Source of the DNA: Prorocentrum cordatum
Lineage: Eukaryota > Sar > Dinophyceae > Prorocentrales > Prorocentraceae
Length of the DNA: 64,000 bases
Reading direction: 5' to 3'
Assembly (NCBI GenBank): GCA_963575745.1
Contig: CAUYUJ010021156.1
Coordinates: 25,001-89,000 of the forward strand
In this document: piece by piece, positions 30,259 to 41,082 of the stretch
How positions within the stretch are numbered: position 1 is the stretch's first letter
Layout: each line of letters starts with the position of its first letter
The notes under the pieces: model-generated
Database searches by the model: none
Told to the model about the DNA's origin: nothing
Seen by the model: the letters and a program-made list of their open reading frames with translations, nothing else
Translations under genes and position numbers: made by a program

Positions 30259-31912
30259 GGAGCGCCCCGGATCGGCGGCACAGGCCGGAGGCCATTCCAA
30301 TATCGGAACAATCGTGTGCGACGAGTGTTTGCCAGTCTCCCAGAGCTTTGAGGACGATGTCTTGCGGCGCGAGTTCGTCGCAAACTCGTGGGTGTGTCTG
30401 TTGGTGTTGGCGTCATGCGCGTGCCTCCTCAGCCTCGCAGCAAGGGAGCTGGCCAAACATACACCCAAACGGTCGCCAAGATGACGCAATGGTGGCGGGA
30501 TTGTCTAGTAAATTTACATGTGAGCTGCCTGCCAATTTCTTCGCTGATCTAAATGGCGGATTGGATAGTCGCGATATCGAGGGGACGTGGGGGGACAATG
30601 GGAGTGAGACGGTGGGACTGGCTAGGCAGGGGAGGCGGAACGGGGCGGGGGAGATGGCATCGAATCCTCTCGAGCAGCACCGTCTGACGGCAGCAAACAC
30701 GATCGGCCCATGCGAGGCAACTTATCTCGGTGAAGGACCAGAGGGCCCATCGAGCTTAATCGATGTCTTGTTCATGCCGCAAGGCTGGTGTTCACGACTT
30801 GCCAAATGCCACGCGTTGCGGCGCGCGGGCGCCCAATTGCAAGCTCCGGAAGGCCGCCGCCCGCGTGGCCATGTCCCGCGTTGCCTCGAACCCCGACCCC
30901 CCGCTGGGCCCCCATGAATGTTCAGCAGTACCCAGGGCATAATTGGAACATGTCTTCTCTTATGGCTGCAGCAAGGACGAACACGCATGGCGGAACTCGT
31001 GGATGGGGATGCCTCGACGGCTCGGGGATAAGGGAGGGGCACAGGACCCGACCCGAGGTCATGATCAGGGTGCTCCAGATCACCCTGTCAAGCTTCTGGA
31101 ACATATGTTTGGTCGGAGTGGGCTCGGAGTTTTCTCTGTGCAGATGCGGCCGTGCTTAATGCGCACTCTCATGGGGCCGCGCTGCGCCGCGAGCTCGTCC
31201 AGCAACGAGTGGAGCTCTGCGCCTCTCCTCGGCACGCCCAGGGCGTAGCGCCTGTGGAGACCCCTTCCTGAGCTCAAGGCCCTCTGGCAGGCTTCTGCGG
31301 CTGCTCGGTTCAAGGCATCAGCGGGCAGGGCGAGACTCCTTCGCGCAGGCATCCAGTGAGGCGCTGGCTAGACGCAATCCTTCAGAGGCCATGGGATGGG
31401 CGAGGCGGGCTACGCAATGTCGACTCTCGAACAAGACACGCGATGGACAACGCTTCGCCACCTGCGCCAGTCTGATGATCGCACCCCCAGGAATGTGGGC
31501 GTTTTTCTATATTCGGCGTTTCGACATTGGGCGGCAAGGGGAGTGGGGAGGGAGGGGTGGGGGTCTGGCTCCAGTGCGACTGTTTGCAACGGTGCGTCCT
31601 GCGGGGGGGACCCCACCTGCTCGAAACAGGCACCAAAAAACAGCCAAGATCTACTCCATGGGGGGGGAGTGGGGGATTGGGGCCCGTGCCGATCGGCAGA
31701 ACAATGAATAAAAACACGATCACAATAGGGGCACCATCAGAATCGGGACAAGCAGGAGCTAGCAGCATGGTTGCGAGGGGGAAGGGGGCCACGGCTTGTC
31801 GGAGGTGGCCTGCGTGGGCCCGGGCAGTCCCTCCTCTCGGGCACCCTGAACTGCGGGAGGCGGCGAGGCATCTGGGGCCCCACGTTTCCATCTCTGAGGC
31901 TTCTAGTCAAAA
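30258..31912. other. no gene recognised
   Basis: Mixed sequence. A minus-strand frame at 31080-31352 (ALNRAAAEACQRALSSGRGL) and one at 30722-31042 look protein-like but carry no motif I can name; they might be remnants of a LINE ORF1/endonuclease region. Confidence 0.45.
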
Positions 31913-32160
31913 GGCCTCCTAGATGGGGTCGGAGTAGATAGGGTTGGAGGATCGCGCCGCATCGCCGATACATCACCGATGCGTCGGCGATGCATCGGCG
32001 ATGCATCGGCGATGCACCAGCGATGCATCGTCGACGTCGGCGGTGCATCGGCAACGTCGGCGTGAAGCAAATTGGGCTCCGCATCGAGCCGCATCGCCGA
32101 TGCATCGACGATGCGGCGCGATCCTCCGACCCCGTTTACTCGGACCCCATCTGGGAGGCC
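31913..32160. mobile_element. foldback MITE with about 58-bp inverted ends
   Basis: 248 bp. The left end GGCCTCCTAGATGGGGTC... GGATCGCGCCGCATCG is inverted at the right end (to GGGAGGCC at 32160) with about eight differences. The centre consists of GCATCGGCGAT units, themselves near-palindromic. It abuts the 5' end of LINE-C. Confidence 0.8.
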
Positions 32161-32163
32161 TAG

Positions 32164-32682
32164 AGTCAGGAGGTGGCCCGACGGCATCAGGCAGTACGCT
32201 CAGCTTTCTACTCTTCGGGCGGCTTCTGGTCCATGTCTCCCCGTTGGAAGTCTACGCGTGCTATCTGTGTGCCCTGGTACAGAGTTCGGCTAAGGGTGGT
32301 CTCGCGGCCTTTTTTGATCACCAAGCAGCAGTGTGCGCGGCTCGATGCCACGCTTGCTCAGCTCGCTCGCGTCTGTATGCGAGGGCACGCCAGCTGGACG
32401 ACAAAGACGGGCGCGACACGGACGCTCACGAACAAGGCAATGCTGAAACATTGGCGTATCTGCGAGACTCCGGTGCAAGTCGGTATCCGTCCTTTGACAT
32501 GGTACAAATCTTGGTCTGCGCACCCATCCAGCCATGCACAACTATTTTCGGCCCTCTTTGGGGAGGTACGCCTCGAATCTGGGCATGCACCTATGATCGT
32601 TGGATACCTGAGCCCCAAGGCTTCCCCGTGGGCTCGTGGGGTGGTGGTGGAGGACCTCCGTTGGGCTTCTTCGAGACTCTGA
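32164..32682 (+). pseudogene. LINE-C RT thumb/connection region
   Basis: The frame SQEVARRHQAVRSAFYSSGG followed by WYRVRLRVVSRPFL.., QCARLDATLAQLARVCMRGH, NKAMLKHWRICETPVQVGI and HPSSHAQLFSALFGEV is the region after the RT palm in dinoflagellate LINEs. LINE-B has the equivalent at 50310-50020. A neighbouring frame (31944-32753) covers part of the same sequence, so frameshifts are present. Confidence 0.6.
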
Positions 32683-32859
32683 GGATGTTCCAGGAGAAGT
32701 CGCTGATCGGCCTGGGCTCATCTGGGATCCCGAAGTTCGACCTCTGTTATTGAAGATTGACTTCGCTGCCATACCAGGATTTTTTCGGATCGACTAATGC
32801 GTCCCCCGATGTCGTGGAGGAAGAGGACTGGGAGAATACCGCGGAAGATCATCCTGAGG

Positions 32860-33146
32860 TTGAGGCATCTCTTTTCTGATGCCAGTTCAAGGGCTGCGAG
32901 GAGACCTTCCCAACCCGAAACGGCCTTATGGTATATATGCGTTCACTTCACGATGTTCGCTCACTACGTCACGTCCTCACCCCATGCAACACCTGCATCT
33001 GTTGTAGGGAGGCCTTCTGGGACAAGGCTGGCGCTGATCGGCATCTAGCGCTTGCTGTGCAACAGGGGTACTGTCGATCCGGGGAGGTAGGACGTTACGA
33101 CCTCTCGCACCTCCGTCGTCATTGTCATGTCCCTAATGTGATATAG
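32860..33146 (+). pseudogene. LINE-C C2H2-type zinc fingers
   Basis: CQFKGCEETFPTRNGLMVYM then HDVRSLRHVLTPCNTCICCR, and EAFWDKAGADRHLALAVQQG, gives two C2H2-like fingers with one His position altered (Tyr-Met in place of His). Such fingers sit near the C-terminus of this LINE lineage and probably bind target DNA or element RNA. Confidence 0.55.
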
Positions 33147-33488
33147 AAGCATATCGGTGAGATGAACTAGGCCAGCATCCGCGCAGCCACTTGCCTGGCC
33201 CAGTCCTGCCTCGTCGGCCCCGAGCACGGCTGCACCCGACGGAGGATTGGGGAGCTCGAGCCCGCGACTTGGATGCAGGTATGATCGGGCGCGAAGCGAG
33301 TGGTACAGTGGTACCTGGGGAGCATGGCTCAGGGAAACAAACCAGCGACGTAATGGGAAGGGCGGCCAGAGACGCGGGAACGGCGGAGAAGACCCAGTGA
33401 CGGCGCCCGTCCTACTCATCGCCAGGCTGAGCCTCTCTCATCGGCGCGCGAGCTCGCGAACCTCGCGGGCGGGCACGGCGAACCAGAC

Positions 33489-34087
33489 GTGGAAGGCTCG
33501 ACGAGGACGGGAAGCGGCATCACCCAGAGCATGATTCAATCGGGCGTCAAGTACGACGAGACAACCAAAAGCATGAAAGAACGGCAGCGAGCACGCGAGA
33601 AAGTCGACTGCCGTACAAAGGGGCCACCACACGTGCGGCTCTGGGCCGCGGCCGTGCTCTACCTCATCAGCAACGCGGCGGCCTTCCGGGACGGCAACGC
33701 AGAGCACGTCGAAGCCGAGAAGAAGAAGAAGAAGAAGAGGTTCAACGAGTACTGCACGAAACTTATCCAGACGGCCGCGCCGACGGCGGTGGGCAAGCGC
33801 GCTCTTCATGTTCGTTATCACGAGTACGAGGGCAGGAAGCACGCCGCGACGGATGGATCGGCAGGCCGCAGTCAGGGGCAGCAGATTGTGAAGAAGAGCC
33901 GCGCGACTTTCGCCTTCGGCTTCGACGCGGCGGGCGCGCATGCTCGTCGCATGAGCCTCCTGGGGTTCCTCGACCACGATGCGTCGCGGTCGGAGCACTT
34001 GGTGGGCCCGGCACCCCAGGGGCCCCCTCTCGAGCGCGAGGCCGCGCGTCTCCTGGACCCAATCGAGAAAGAATGCGCCAGCTGAGG
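33489..34087 (+). CDS. LINE-C conserved C-terminal domain
   Basis: An open frame of about 198 codons ending LEREAARLLDPIEKECAS. It carries a helical region (YDETTKSMKERQRAREKVDC), KGPPHVRLWAAAVLYLIS and a basic run of Lys. Its position after the fingers matches the LINE-B tail at 49051-49350. Function unknown. The reverse-strand frame over the same interval is a shadow. Confidence 0.5.
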
Positions 34088-34659
34088 CCACGGACAGAAC
34101 GTCCTTACCCTGTGCCCTCGGCCAGCTTGGCAGCCCGAGGCCTTATTCCTGATTTTTTCAGGGCCCCTGATTTTGATACATACGCGAATCCAAGCGGACC
34201 CTCGTAGGCCGAAGGGCAGCAGTGAAGGCCGGGGGCCCAGCCATGAGACGGCCCCCTAGGTGGCTCTCCCCAACACGCCCGCGGGGCGTCATGGGAGTTC
34301 GCCGCCGTGCGGGGGCTGTGCTGGTTCCGCCATTGTGACGTACCCAATCATTTCAATCGATGACCCGCTCACCATGAAGTCGGGTTGCGTAGAGTTCTTA
34401 CCAGGACTATGGAATGAGATAGAGCACCTCATTTGAACGCCCAGCGCAGTGTTCATCGCTCATTGCTCCTCTCCCCCCTCCTCCGCATCCTCCTCATGCT
34501 TTCCTTCCTCGTGTTTTTGTTCCTGCCCGTACCTTCTTCTTATGTGTACCTCTCCCTGTCGCGCCATCAAGAGTGTCAGTGGGCTGAGTTGGGCGTCCCA
34601 TGTGAGATGTCATTGCGATGTACTATCCGGAAGCAGACAAACTCAAACAATTACACCCG

Positions 34660-35080
34660 TGAGCTATGCGGATGGAGGGCTGGTCGTTTCCAAAACGTGG
34701 CTCTCGCCTCGGCGCCGCACACATTCGTTTTCAATGCCCCCAGCAACTACAAGGGTGGAGGCCACTTCGTTTAACGAACGCGGATCTCGCTCGAGACTTT
34801 CTCAAACCAGTTGAATCCGAAACTCCTAGATGTGCACCAGCTACACGAATGGAGGGCGGCTCACATTCAACATAGGGCTCTTGCTTGAGACGTCCGTAGG
34901 TGCTTCGACTCGGATTCTGACTTGTCCAGGGCTTGCACGGACCGAGGGAAACAAAAACCTGCTCGAACCGGCGCCATCTCTGGACGCTTCCTCAGACGTT
35001 GCCATCCGGCGTCTTCGCGTTGCAGCGAGACAGATGGAAGGCGTATCCTTTACAAGACTGGGCCTTGCCTGAACGGCAGG
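34660..35080 (+). repeat. degenerate minisatellite, about 90-bp period
   Basis: Units begin near GGATGGAGGGC / GGGTGGAGGCC and end near CTACAC. The first unit resembles, in inverse orientation, the tandem pair at 37960-38112 (GGCGCCGC.. GAGAGCCACGTTTTGG). Divergence is high. Confidence 0.5.
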
Positions 35081-35227
35081 CTCACGGAGCGCTCGTCGTT
35101 CAACGAGGGGGTCTCCACGCAGTGGACAGAGAGGAATCCATGCAGAGAAGTGTACTGTAAGAGACGGACTTGGGCGGGGAGGGGATCTTGCAGCATCCGT
35201 GGTGCATCCTTGGGTTCTACTCTGGTC

Positions 35228-35300
35228 TCCCCTCCTCCTCCTCCTCCTCCTCCTCCTCCTCCTCCTCCTCCTCCTCCTCCTCCCCCTCCTCCTCCTCGTC
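35228..35300 (+). repeat. TCC microsatellite
   Basis: About 20 TCC triplets with a few CCC and CGT interruptions. Confidence 0.9.
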
Positions 35301-35334
35301 CACCTTCGCCTCCTCCTCCGATCATCGTCATCGA

Positions 35335-35362
35335 CGGCGACGGTGACGATGAGGATGGTGGC

Positions 35363-35414
<52 letters not shown>

Positions 35415-35745
35415 CTGATGATGATGATGATGATGATGATGGCGATCTTGATAATGATGCTGATGATGATGGTAATGATGATGATGATGGTAAAGATGAT
35501 GCTGAAGATGAAGATGAAGAGATGAATATGATGATGACGATGATGACGATGCTAATGATGCTGATGATGATGATGATGATGATGATGGCGATCTTGATGA
35601 TGATGCTGATGATGATGGTAATGATGATGATGGTAAAGATGATGCTGAAGATGAAGATGAAGAGATGAATATGATGATGACGATGATGACGATGCTAATG
35701 ATGCTGATGATGATGATGATGATGATGAGGATGAGGATGAGGATG

Positions 35746-35785
<40 letters not shown>

Positions 35786-35790
35786 GGATG

Positions 35791-35852
<62 letters not shown>

Positions 35853-35905
35853 AGTGATGATGGTGAGGACGATGACGACGACGACGACGACAACGGCGAT
35901 GATCA
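35335..35905 (+). repeat. GAT microsatellite with internal duplication
   Basis: Imperfect GAT triplets over about 570 bp. A block including GGCGATCTTGATAATGATGC and AGATGAAGAGATGAATATGA is repeated at about 110-bp distance (35440-35560 and 35585-35705), showing duplication of a larger segment within the array. Confidence 0.9.
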
Positions 35906-36128
35906 TCTTCATCATCGTTATCGTCATCGTCAGCGTTTGGTCTCCCCTGACAAGAGATCGCGGGCGCCTTCTTGGGCGTCGCGTACTGGGGGGCAGCGAG
36001 GGCTGCAGAAAAGAGGCCTTCTAGGTGTCAAAAGAGGGCCTGTAGAGTCCGAAGAATAACATGTCCTCCCCCCATTTTCATCGCTCCTCAATTACTAGAC
36101 AAAGAATAGCGCTATAAAGATAAACTTC

Positions 36129-36259
36129 TGGCGCTCCGCGCGGATTTCGTGGATCTGCGCTGGACCCCTCTCCCTGGCGCGCGGAGCGCTCCAGGGGGCG
36201 GCGCAGGAGGCGCCGCCGGGGGGCCCAGCGAGGCTGCAAGAAATCCGCGCGGAGCGCCA
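36129..36259. mobile_element. MITE family 8 with perfect 20-bp inverted ends
   Basis: TGGCGCTCCGCGCGGATTTC at 36129-36148 is perfectly inverted at 36240-36259. Length 131 bp. The interior also holds GCGCGGAGCGCTCCAGG-type palindromes. No clear target duplication. Confidence 0.8.
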
Positions 36260-36524
36260 ACGGCTTATGTTTCTTCGTATTTCGAACTTCGGGGAGACGT
36301 GAGACTCGTGTACGGGGGTCTCGGGTTGACCTGATGGGGGCCATCATAAAAACAATGAGGAGACCCTATCTGAAATTTGACGCGGGCTCCCGCTGCAGAC
36401 CTCCCATGAAAACTGCACCGTCAAAACCCAGGACGCGCTCGTCAAAAAATTGTGGCTAACGCGAGCTCTGTCTTAATCGAGTCTTACGTTTCCCCGATAA
36501 TTACGCGACACCCACTAACGAGCG

Positions 36525-36706
36525 ATCGGGGGCAGCCAAGAGGGGGGTGTCCAACAGGGGGGGGGCGCAAATCATGGCCGGCGGCATGTGCGCGGCCCAA
36601 GAGGGGGGCCAGTGACAATTTGAAATGGGAAGAGGCGCCATGATATCTGAGGAAATATCATGGCCCCCGCCATGATATCCCCCCCCCTCCCTAGTCATCA
36701 CCCTTC
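36525..36706 (+). repeat. dispersed repeat R2, copy 1
   Basis: AAATCATGGCCGGCGGCATG... CCATGATATC... CCTAGTCAT is repeated at 56405-56587 with few differences. It includes a hairpin of ATGATATC and GATATCAT type sequence. Confidence 0.75.
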
Positions 36707-36712
36707 TTTTTT

Positions 36713-36907
36713 CGGCGGCGAGCGAGGGGGGAACTGAGAAGGATAAGGCCTTCTCAGAAGGCGGCGGGACTTCTCAGAAGCCCTCGCGCCTCCTGGGAGG
36801 TTTTCTTGTGTCTTCGGGGGAAGCTCAGAAACTTCTCAGAAGGCTGGGGGACTTCCGAGCCGTCTAAGAAGTCCTTCTCCTTCTCACTTCCCCCCCCCGC
36901 TCGCCGC
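36713..36907. mobile_element. MITE family 7, copy
   Basis: 195 bp with inverted ends CGGCGGCGAGCGAGGGGGGA and TTCCCCCCCCGCTCGCCGC, carrying CTTCTCAGAAGGC repeats. It directly follows repeat R2. Confidence 0.75.
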
Positions 36908-37077
36908 AGATCTTTGCCGCCCCCGGAGCGATCCGCCGCCGCCGCCCGCCGTCGCCGCCGCGCCGGGCCGCGGCCTGCCGCCCGCGAGGCGCGGCGCCGC
37001 GGGCCCGGCGGGCCGCCGCAGCCCGCCGCGGCCAGGGCGGCGGCCAGGGCGCCGGCGCGGGCGCGCCTCCTCTGTTT

Positions 37078-37276
37078 GGCGGCGAGCGATGGGCGGGAAG
37101 TGAGCAGGAGAAGGCCTTCTCAGAAGGCGGCAGCACCTCTCAGAGGCCCTCGCGCCTTTCGAGAAGCTCTCGGTGTCTTCGGGGGAGGCGCAGAGATCTT
37201 CTCGGGAGGCCCCGAGACTTCCGAGCCCTCTGAGATGGCCCGCCCTTTCCCACTTCCCCCCCCCGGGCTCGCCGCC
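37078..37276. mobile_element. MITE family 7, second adjacent copy
   Basis: 199 bp, GGCGGCGAGCGATGGGCGGG to CGGGCTCGCCGCC, same internal plan as 36713-36907. The 170 bp between the two copies is almost pure GC. Confidence 0.75.
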
Positions 37277-37619
37277 GATCTGTGCGAGGCGCCGCGCGCG
37301 GCGGAACGGGGCGCTCAAGGGCAGGAGGGCCCAGAATCGAATCGGTGATCCTCCGAACGCGTGTTGCCCCCCAACGCGTGTCTGTCCATCGAGGCTCTTC
37401 GATACGACGCGGGCGGGGTAATGATCTACTGGTTGGGCTGAGGGGGGAACACGCACGTTAGGCTGACACACGTCCTGAGAATCAGGTCGGTCATCAATCG
37501 GATTTTGGGCGACACTTAAACAAATACACAAACAATAATCAAGAATAGGAAAAATACTCAAAAGACCATCCCAAGACTATTTTTAAACTATTTTTGAATA
37601 TTCCTTCTGTACAGGGACA

Positions 37620-38112
37620 TGCCCGATTTGAGCCCAGAATCGAATCGACAAGTCGAAGTCGATCGAAGCGAATCGGATCAGCAGAAATCGGCAGCCGAGT
37701 CGGGAAACATCGAATCGACGGAAATCGGCAGGCGCTAGTAGGCCTCCGTGTAAAAAGCGGAGCCCGAATCGGAATCCGGAGTCGAATCGTATCAGAATCG
37801 GAAGCCACCGAAATCGAATCGAATCGAATCGGAGGAATCGAAATGAGCCCTGCAAGGGGGCGCCCAACTTCGCGCTGCGCGCTCCGAGAACCGCGGATAT
37901 CTTCGCGCTCTCGCGCCGACCCCCCCAAGCCGACCCCTCAAGCCGGTAAGCCCTTGCAAGCGTTTGAAACGAATGTGCACGGCGCAGAGGCGGAAGCCAC
38001 ATTGTGAAAACGACCCGCCCTCAAAAAGAACAACTCGCGAGAATATTTAAGACGAGTGTGCGCGGCGCTACGGCGAGAACCACGTTTTGGAGGCGACCCG
38101 CCCTCAACCCGG
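37620..38112 (+). repeat. AATCG minisatellite and tandem pair of 75-bp units
   Basis: 37620-37850 is rich in GAATCG / AAATCG units. 37960-38025 and 38032-38112 are two copies of a unit ending ACGACCCGCCCTCAA / GCGACCCGCCCTCAA, related in inverse to 34672-34745. Confidence 0.6.
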
Positions 38113-38254
38113 GAAACTGTTGCCAATGTTGACGCTTCAGGGTCTTAAATGGTAAAGAATGCTCAGGCGAAACGTCGGCCCGCCCTTCCGACTGGCCTCG
38201 GGTTGAGACGGGGAGAACTATGTATAAGGAAATGGAAAAAGGAGGATAAGGATG

Positions 38255-38375
38255 GGCATGAGGAGGAGGAGGAGGAGGAGGAGGACGTGGTTGCTGACGA
38301 GTGTGATGATGGTGGCGACGGGGGAGATGGTGTTGCTACTGATGATGATGCTGATGCGGATGATGATGATGATGC

Positions 38376-38410
<35 letters not shown>

Positions 38411-38585
38411 CTGATGATGATGGTGGTGGTGGTGATTATGATGACGATGGTACGATGTTGATGACGAGGAGGTTGATGATGATGATAAAGATGACAATGG
38501 CGATGAACATGATGATGATGAGGAGGAGGATGCTGATGAGAATGATGAGGATGATGATGATGATAATGATGATGATGATGATGAC

Positions 38586-38636
<51 letters not shown>

Positions 38637-38830
38637 AATGATGCAAACGACAGTGGTGGTGAGGATGATGGTGACAACAGGGATGGTGATGATGACAATG
38701 GTGACGATGACGGCGGCGATGGCGACGCTGATGATGATGCTGATGATAATGATGCTGATGATGATGGTGGTTGTGGTGGTGGTGATGACGAGGGTGAGGA
38801 GGAGGAGGAGGAGGATCAAGATTGGTGGTG
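38255..38830 (+). repeat. GAT/GGA microsatellite
   Basis: A short GGA run followed by about 550 bp of imperfect GAT triplets. Met/Asp/Ser/His-rich frames on both strands are artefacts. Confidence 0.9.
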
Positions 38831-38839
38831 ATGATGATG

Positions 38840-39890
38840 GCGATTCTGGTTACGGGCTATGGGAAGAGCCTATGGACCCCGCTCACGCTTGAAAGCAAGA
38901 GAGCCCCCCCCCCGCCACCCCGAAACGGCGGCCGCGCGGTGTGCCCCGATCTGCGCTGGGAGCTCTGGCGGCAGGCGGGGCGCAGGGCGAGGCGGCGAGG
39001 CGCGCTGCGATCTGCGCCAGGAGCTCCGAGCGTCGCGGGTGTGGGCGGAGGGAGGGGGGGAGGGCGCGGGACGCTGCGATGGGCCTACCGTCCTGCACTG
39101 ATCGTGGCCAGGCCAGTCCTGGGCCGGGATCGCCAGGGAGATGGAGACGGAAACGCAGACGATGATGGGGATGGAGACGGATGTGGAGAGATGGAGATGG
39201 AGATGAGGATAGACCTGGAGATGGAGATGGGGATGGGGATGAAGATGGGGATGGGGATATAAGGATTAGCAGTATCCAGGGCGGTGTATATATCGCCGAC
39301 ATTCGGCCCACGACGGGCCTGGCCAGTCTCGGTGCAGTAGCTGTCGCCCAGGGAGGGGGCGCGGAGCGCCATGTGGGGCCTGCGTTTTCCTGCGGCGGCG
39401 CGCACAAGCTGGTGGCGCAAGGGGGGCCAGCATTCCGAATGCGGCTTCGAGGGCGGGGGGGGGGCCTCTTTGAGGCCCTCCCGGCTTCCCTTGGAAGCCT
39501 TCTTGGAAGCCTCCGGGCCCGTCGGGGAAGGCCCCTGCCATCTAAGGAACCCCTGGCCTTCTGAGAAACCTGCCGCCTCGCGCCACCCCTTCTGCACACC
39601 GCCAATTTTTTGCGAAGTGGGCACGAGTCGGAAGCAGGGTCGTAAGCCCTGGCATCAGATCGGACTTACAATCTGGACAGGAAACATGCCCGTTGCGATA
39701 CTGAAAATCAACCTGAAGGGCCCATGACCGAGATGTCCTTTCGGGCTACGATCGGCGCGTGGCCAACGCACGTGGCAGACGCAGAGGCAGAAAGCGGGCG
39801 GGCATCACCCACGTCGAAGACGGTACACTGATGAGGAGCAGAGGGGTACAGGATGGGAGGAGGCCTACCCGCTTCCCCCCTTTCCCCAGT
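38840..39890. other. no gene; GATGGA-type minisatellite inside
   Basis: 39125-39270 is a GATGGG/GGAGAT minisatellite. 39440-39560 has GCCTTCTTGGAAGCC-type palindromic sequence resembling family 7 interiors. No frame shows a domain. Confidence 0.6.
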
Positions 39891-39891
39891 C

Positions 39892-40050
39892 TCCTCCTCC
39901 TCCTCCTCCTCCTCCTCCTCCTCCTCCTCCTCCTGCCCCTCCTCCTCCTCCTGCCCCTCCTCCTACTCATCCTCGGTCCCTCTCTCCTATCCCATCCTCC
40001 ACTCCCTCCCCCTCTCCCTCCCCCTCCCCCTCCCCCTCCCCCTCCACCCT
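39892..40050 (+). repeat. TCC and CCCTCC microsatellites
   Basis: TCC triplets to about 39970 and CCCTCC hexamers at about 40000-40045. Confidence 0.9.
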
Positions 40051-40480
40051 CCCTATGTCGTCATCGCCGCCGCCGTCGCCGCTGCCATCGCCACCGCCGC
40101 CGCCGGCCCAACAAAATCCGCTTAGGTCCACCCTGGCCGAAGCGACAAGAGCTTCCAGAGACGCCAACAGAAACTCCGCGAAACGAAAACGTCGTCGACG
40201 ACGGCGGCGACGACGACGGCTTTCAGGGCGGCCGCATGGCCCACTGGGGGCGCCACTGGGGTGGCCGGGCGCGAATCGTCGGCGAAAGCCACCAATGGCC
40301 GCCGAAAGACGCCGATTGTCTCCGATGGCCGTCCAGCGGCGCAGGCGGCCACCGCAAAACGCCGAGATGGCCGCAGGCGGCCGCAGCTGGCTGCCGAGCG
40401 CCGCCGGCGGCCAGCCAAACGGCCGCCGACGGCCCAGCCGAAGGCCGCCGAAAAACCCGACGCTGGCCGCAAATGGCCGC

Positions 40481-40566
40481 CAGGAGGAGGAGGAGGAGGA
40501 GGAGGAGGAGGAGGAGGAGGAGGAGGAGGAGGAGGAGGAGGAGGAGGAGGAGGAGGAGGGGGGGGA
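40481..40566 (+). repeat. GGA microsatellite, about 26 repeats
   Basis: Nearly perfect GGA run ending in GGGGGGG. The 350 bp before it are GGCCGCC-rich without a gene. Confidence 0.95.
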
Positions 40567-40689
40567 GGATTCTTGCCCGCTACAAGCCGTTTCAACTCTT
40601 TTGTGAAAGAGAAAATCGCTGGCGGCTCGGAAGGGTAGCCCGCCAGCCCCTGGCTGGTTAAAGAAGCTCCGACCAGGGCCCTCGCTCTA

Positions 40690-41000
40690 CCGTGATACTG
40701 TCACCCTTGGGATGGAGACGTCGGCAGATTCTCTGCCAGCAAGACCGAGCACCAACACAGCTAGGATGCCCTGCGCACTGGCGAGCCAAGTTCATGGCAC
40801 GCTGCCCGCTGCTGGCCTTGCATCGCAGGCAGACGGTGAGACGACTAGCGTCGGAGCACTCGAGCGCGATGCAATGGTGGCCTTTTGCCGCGAGCATTGC
40901 ACGGTCCAGCTTGCTTCGACGAGAACAGAGCCCAGGTTGCGGGGGCCAGAACTTCCCACCAACACCTAGGTATTGAGGCGGGGCCCGAGGGCACGAGGCT
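40690..41000 (-). mobile_element. truncated second copy of the LINE-A 3' end
   Basis: The minus-strand translation (PPQYLGVGGKFWPPQPGLCS, MLAAKGHHCIALECSD) matches LINE-A at 41730-42010 almost residue for residue. Only the terminal Cys/His-rich region and tail are present. The reading frame is still open, so the copy may be fairly young. Confidence 0.75.
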
Positions 41001-41082
41001 GCCGACCACACGCCCACGGCGTGAGCGGCTGGGCAGCGACGGCTGTACACACCACTGCCCCTGGTCCTCACGTCAGGGCAAC

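Larger units (their letters stand above)
32164..34087 (+). mobile_element. LINE-C: 5'-truncated LINE 3' portion
   Basis: Starts directly after the MITE at 32160. It contains in order the RT thumb/connection, two C2H2-like fingers and a conserved C-terminal domain, the tail order seen in LINE-B. The RT core is missing. 5' truncation is normal for target-primed reverse transcription. Confidence 0.7.

Noticed and set aside
33438-34091. 217-codon minus-strand frame
   Set aside because: Shadow of the LINE-C C-terminal domain on the plus strand, which agrees with the LINE-B tail.
40119-40595. Polyproline/proline-rich protein frames near GGA/TCC tracts
   Set aside because: Direct translation of microsatellites; the same applies at 11000, 48300, 51500 and 58000.
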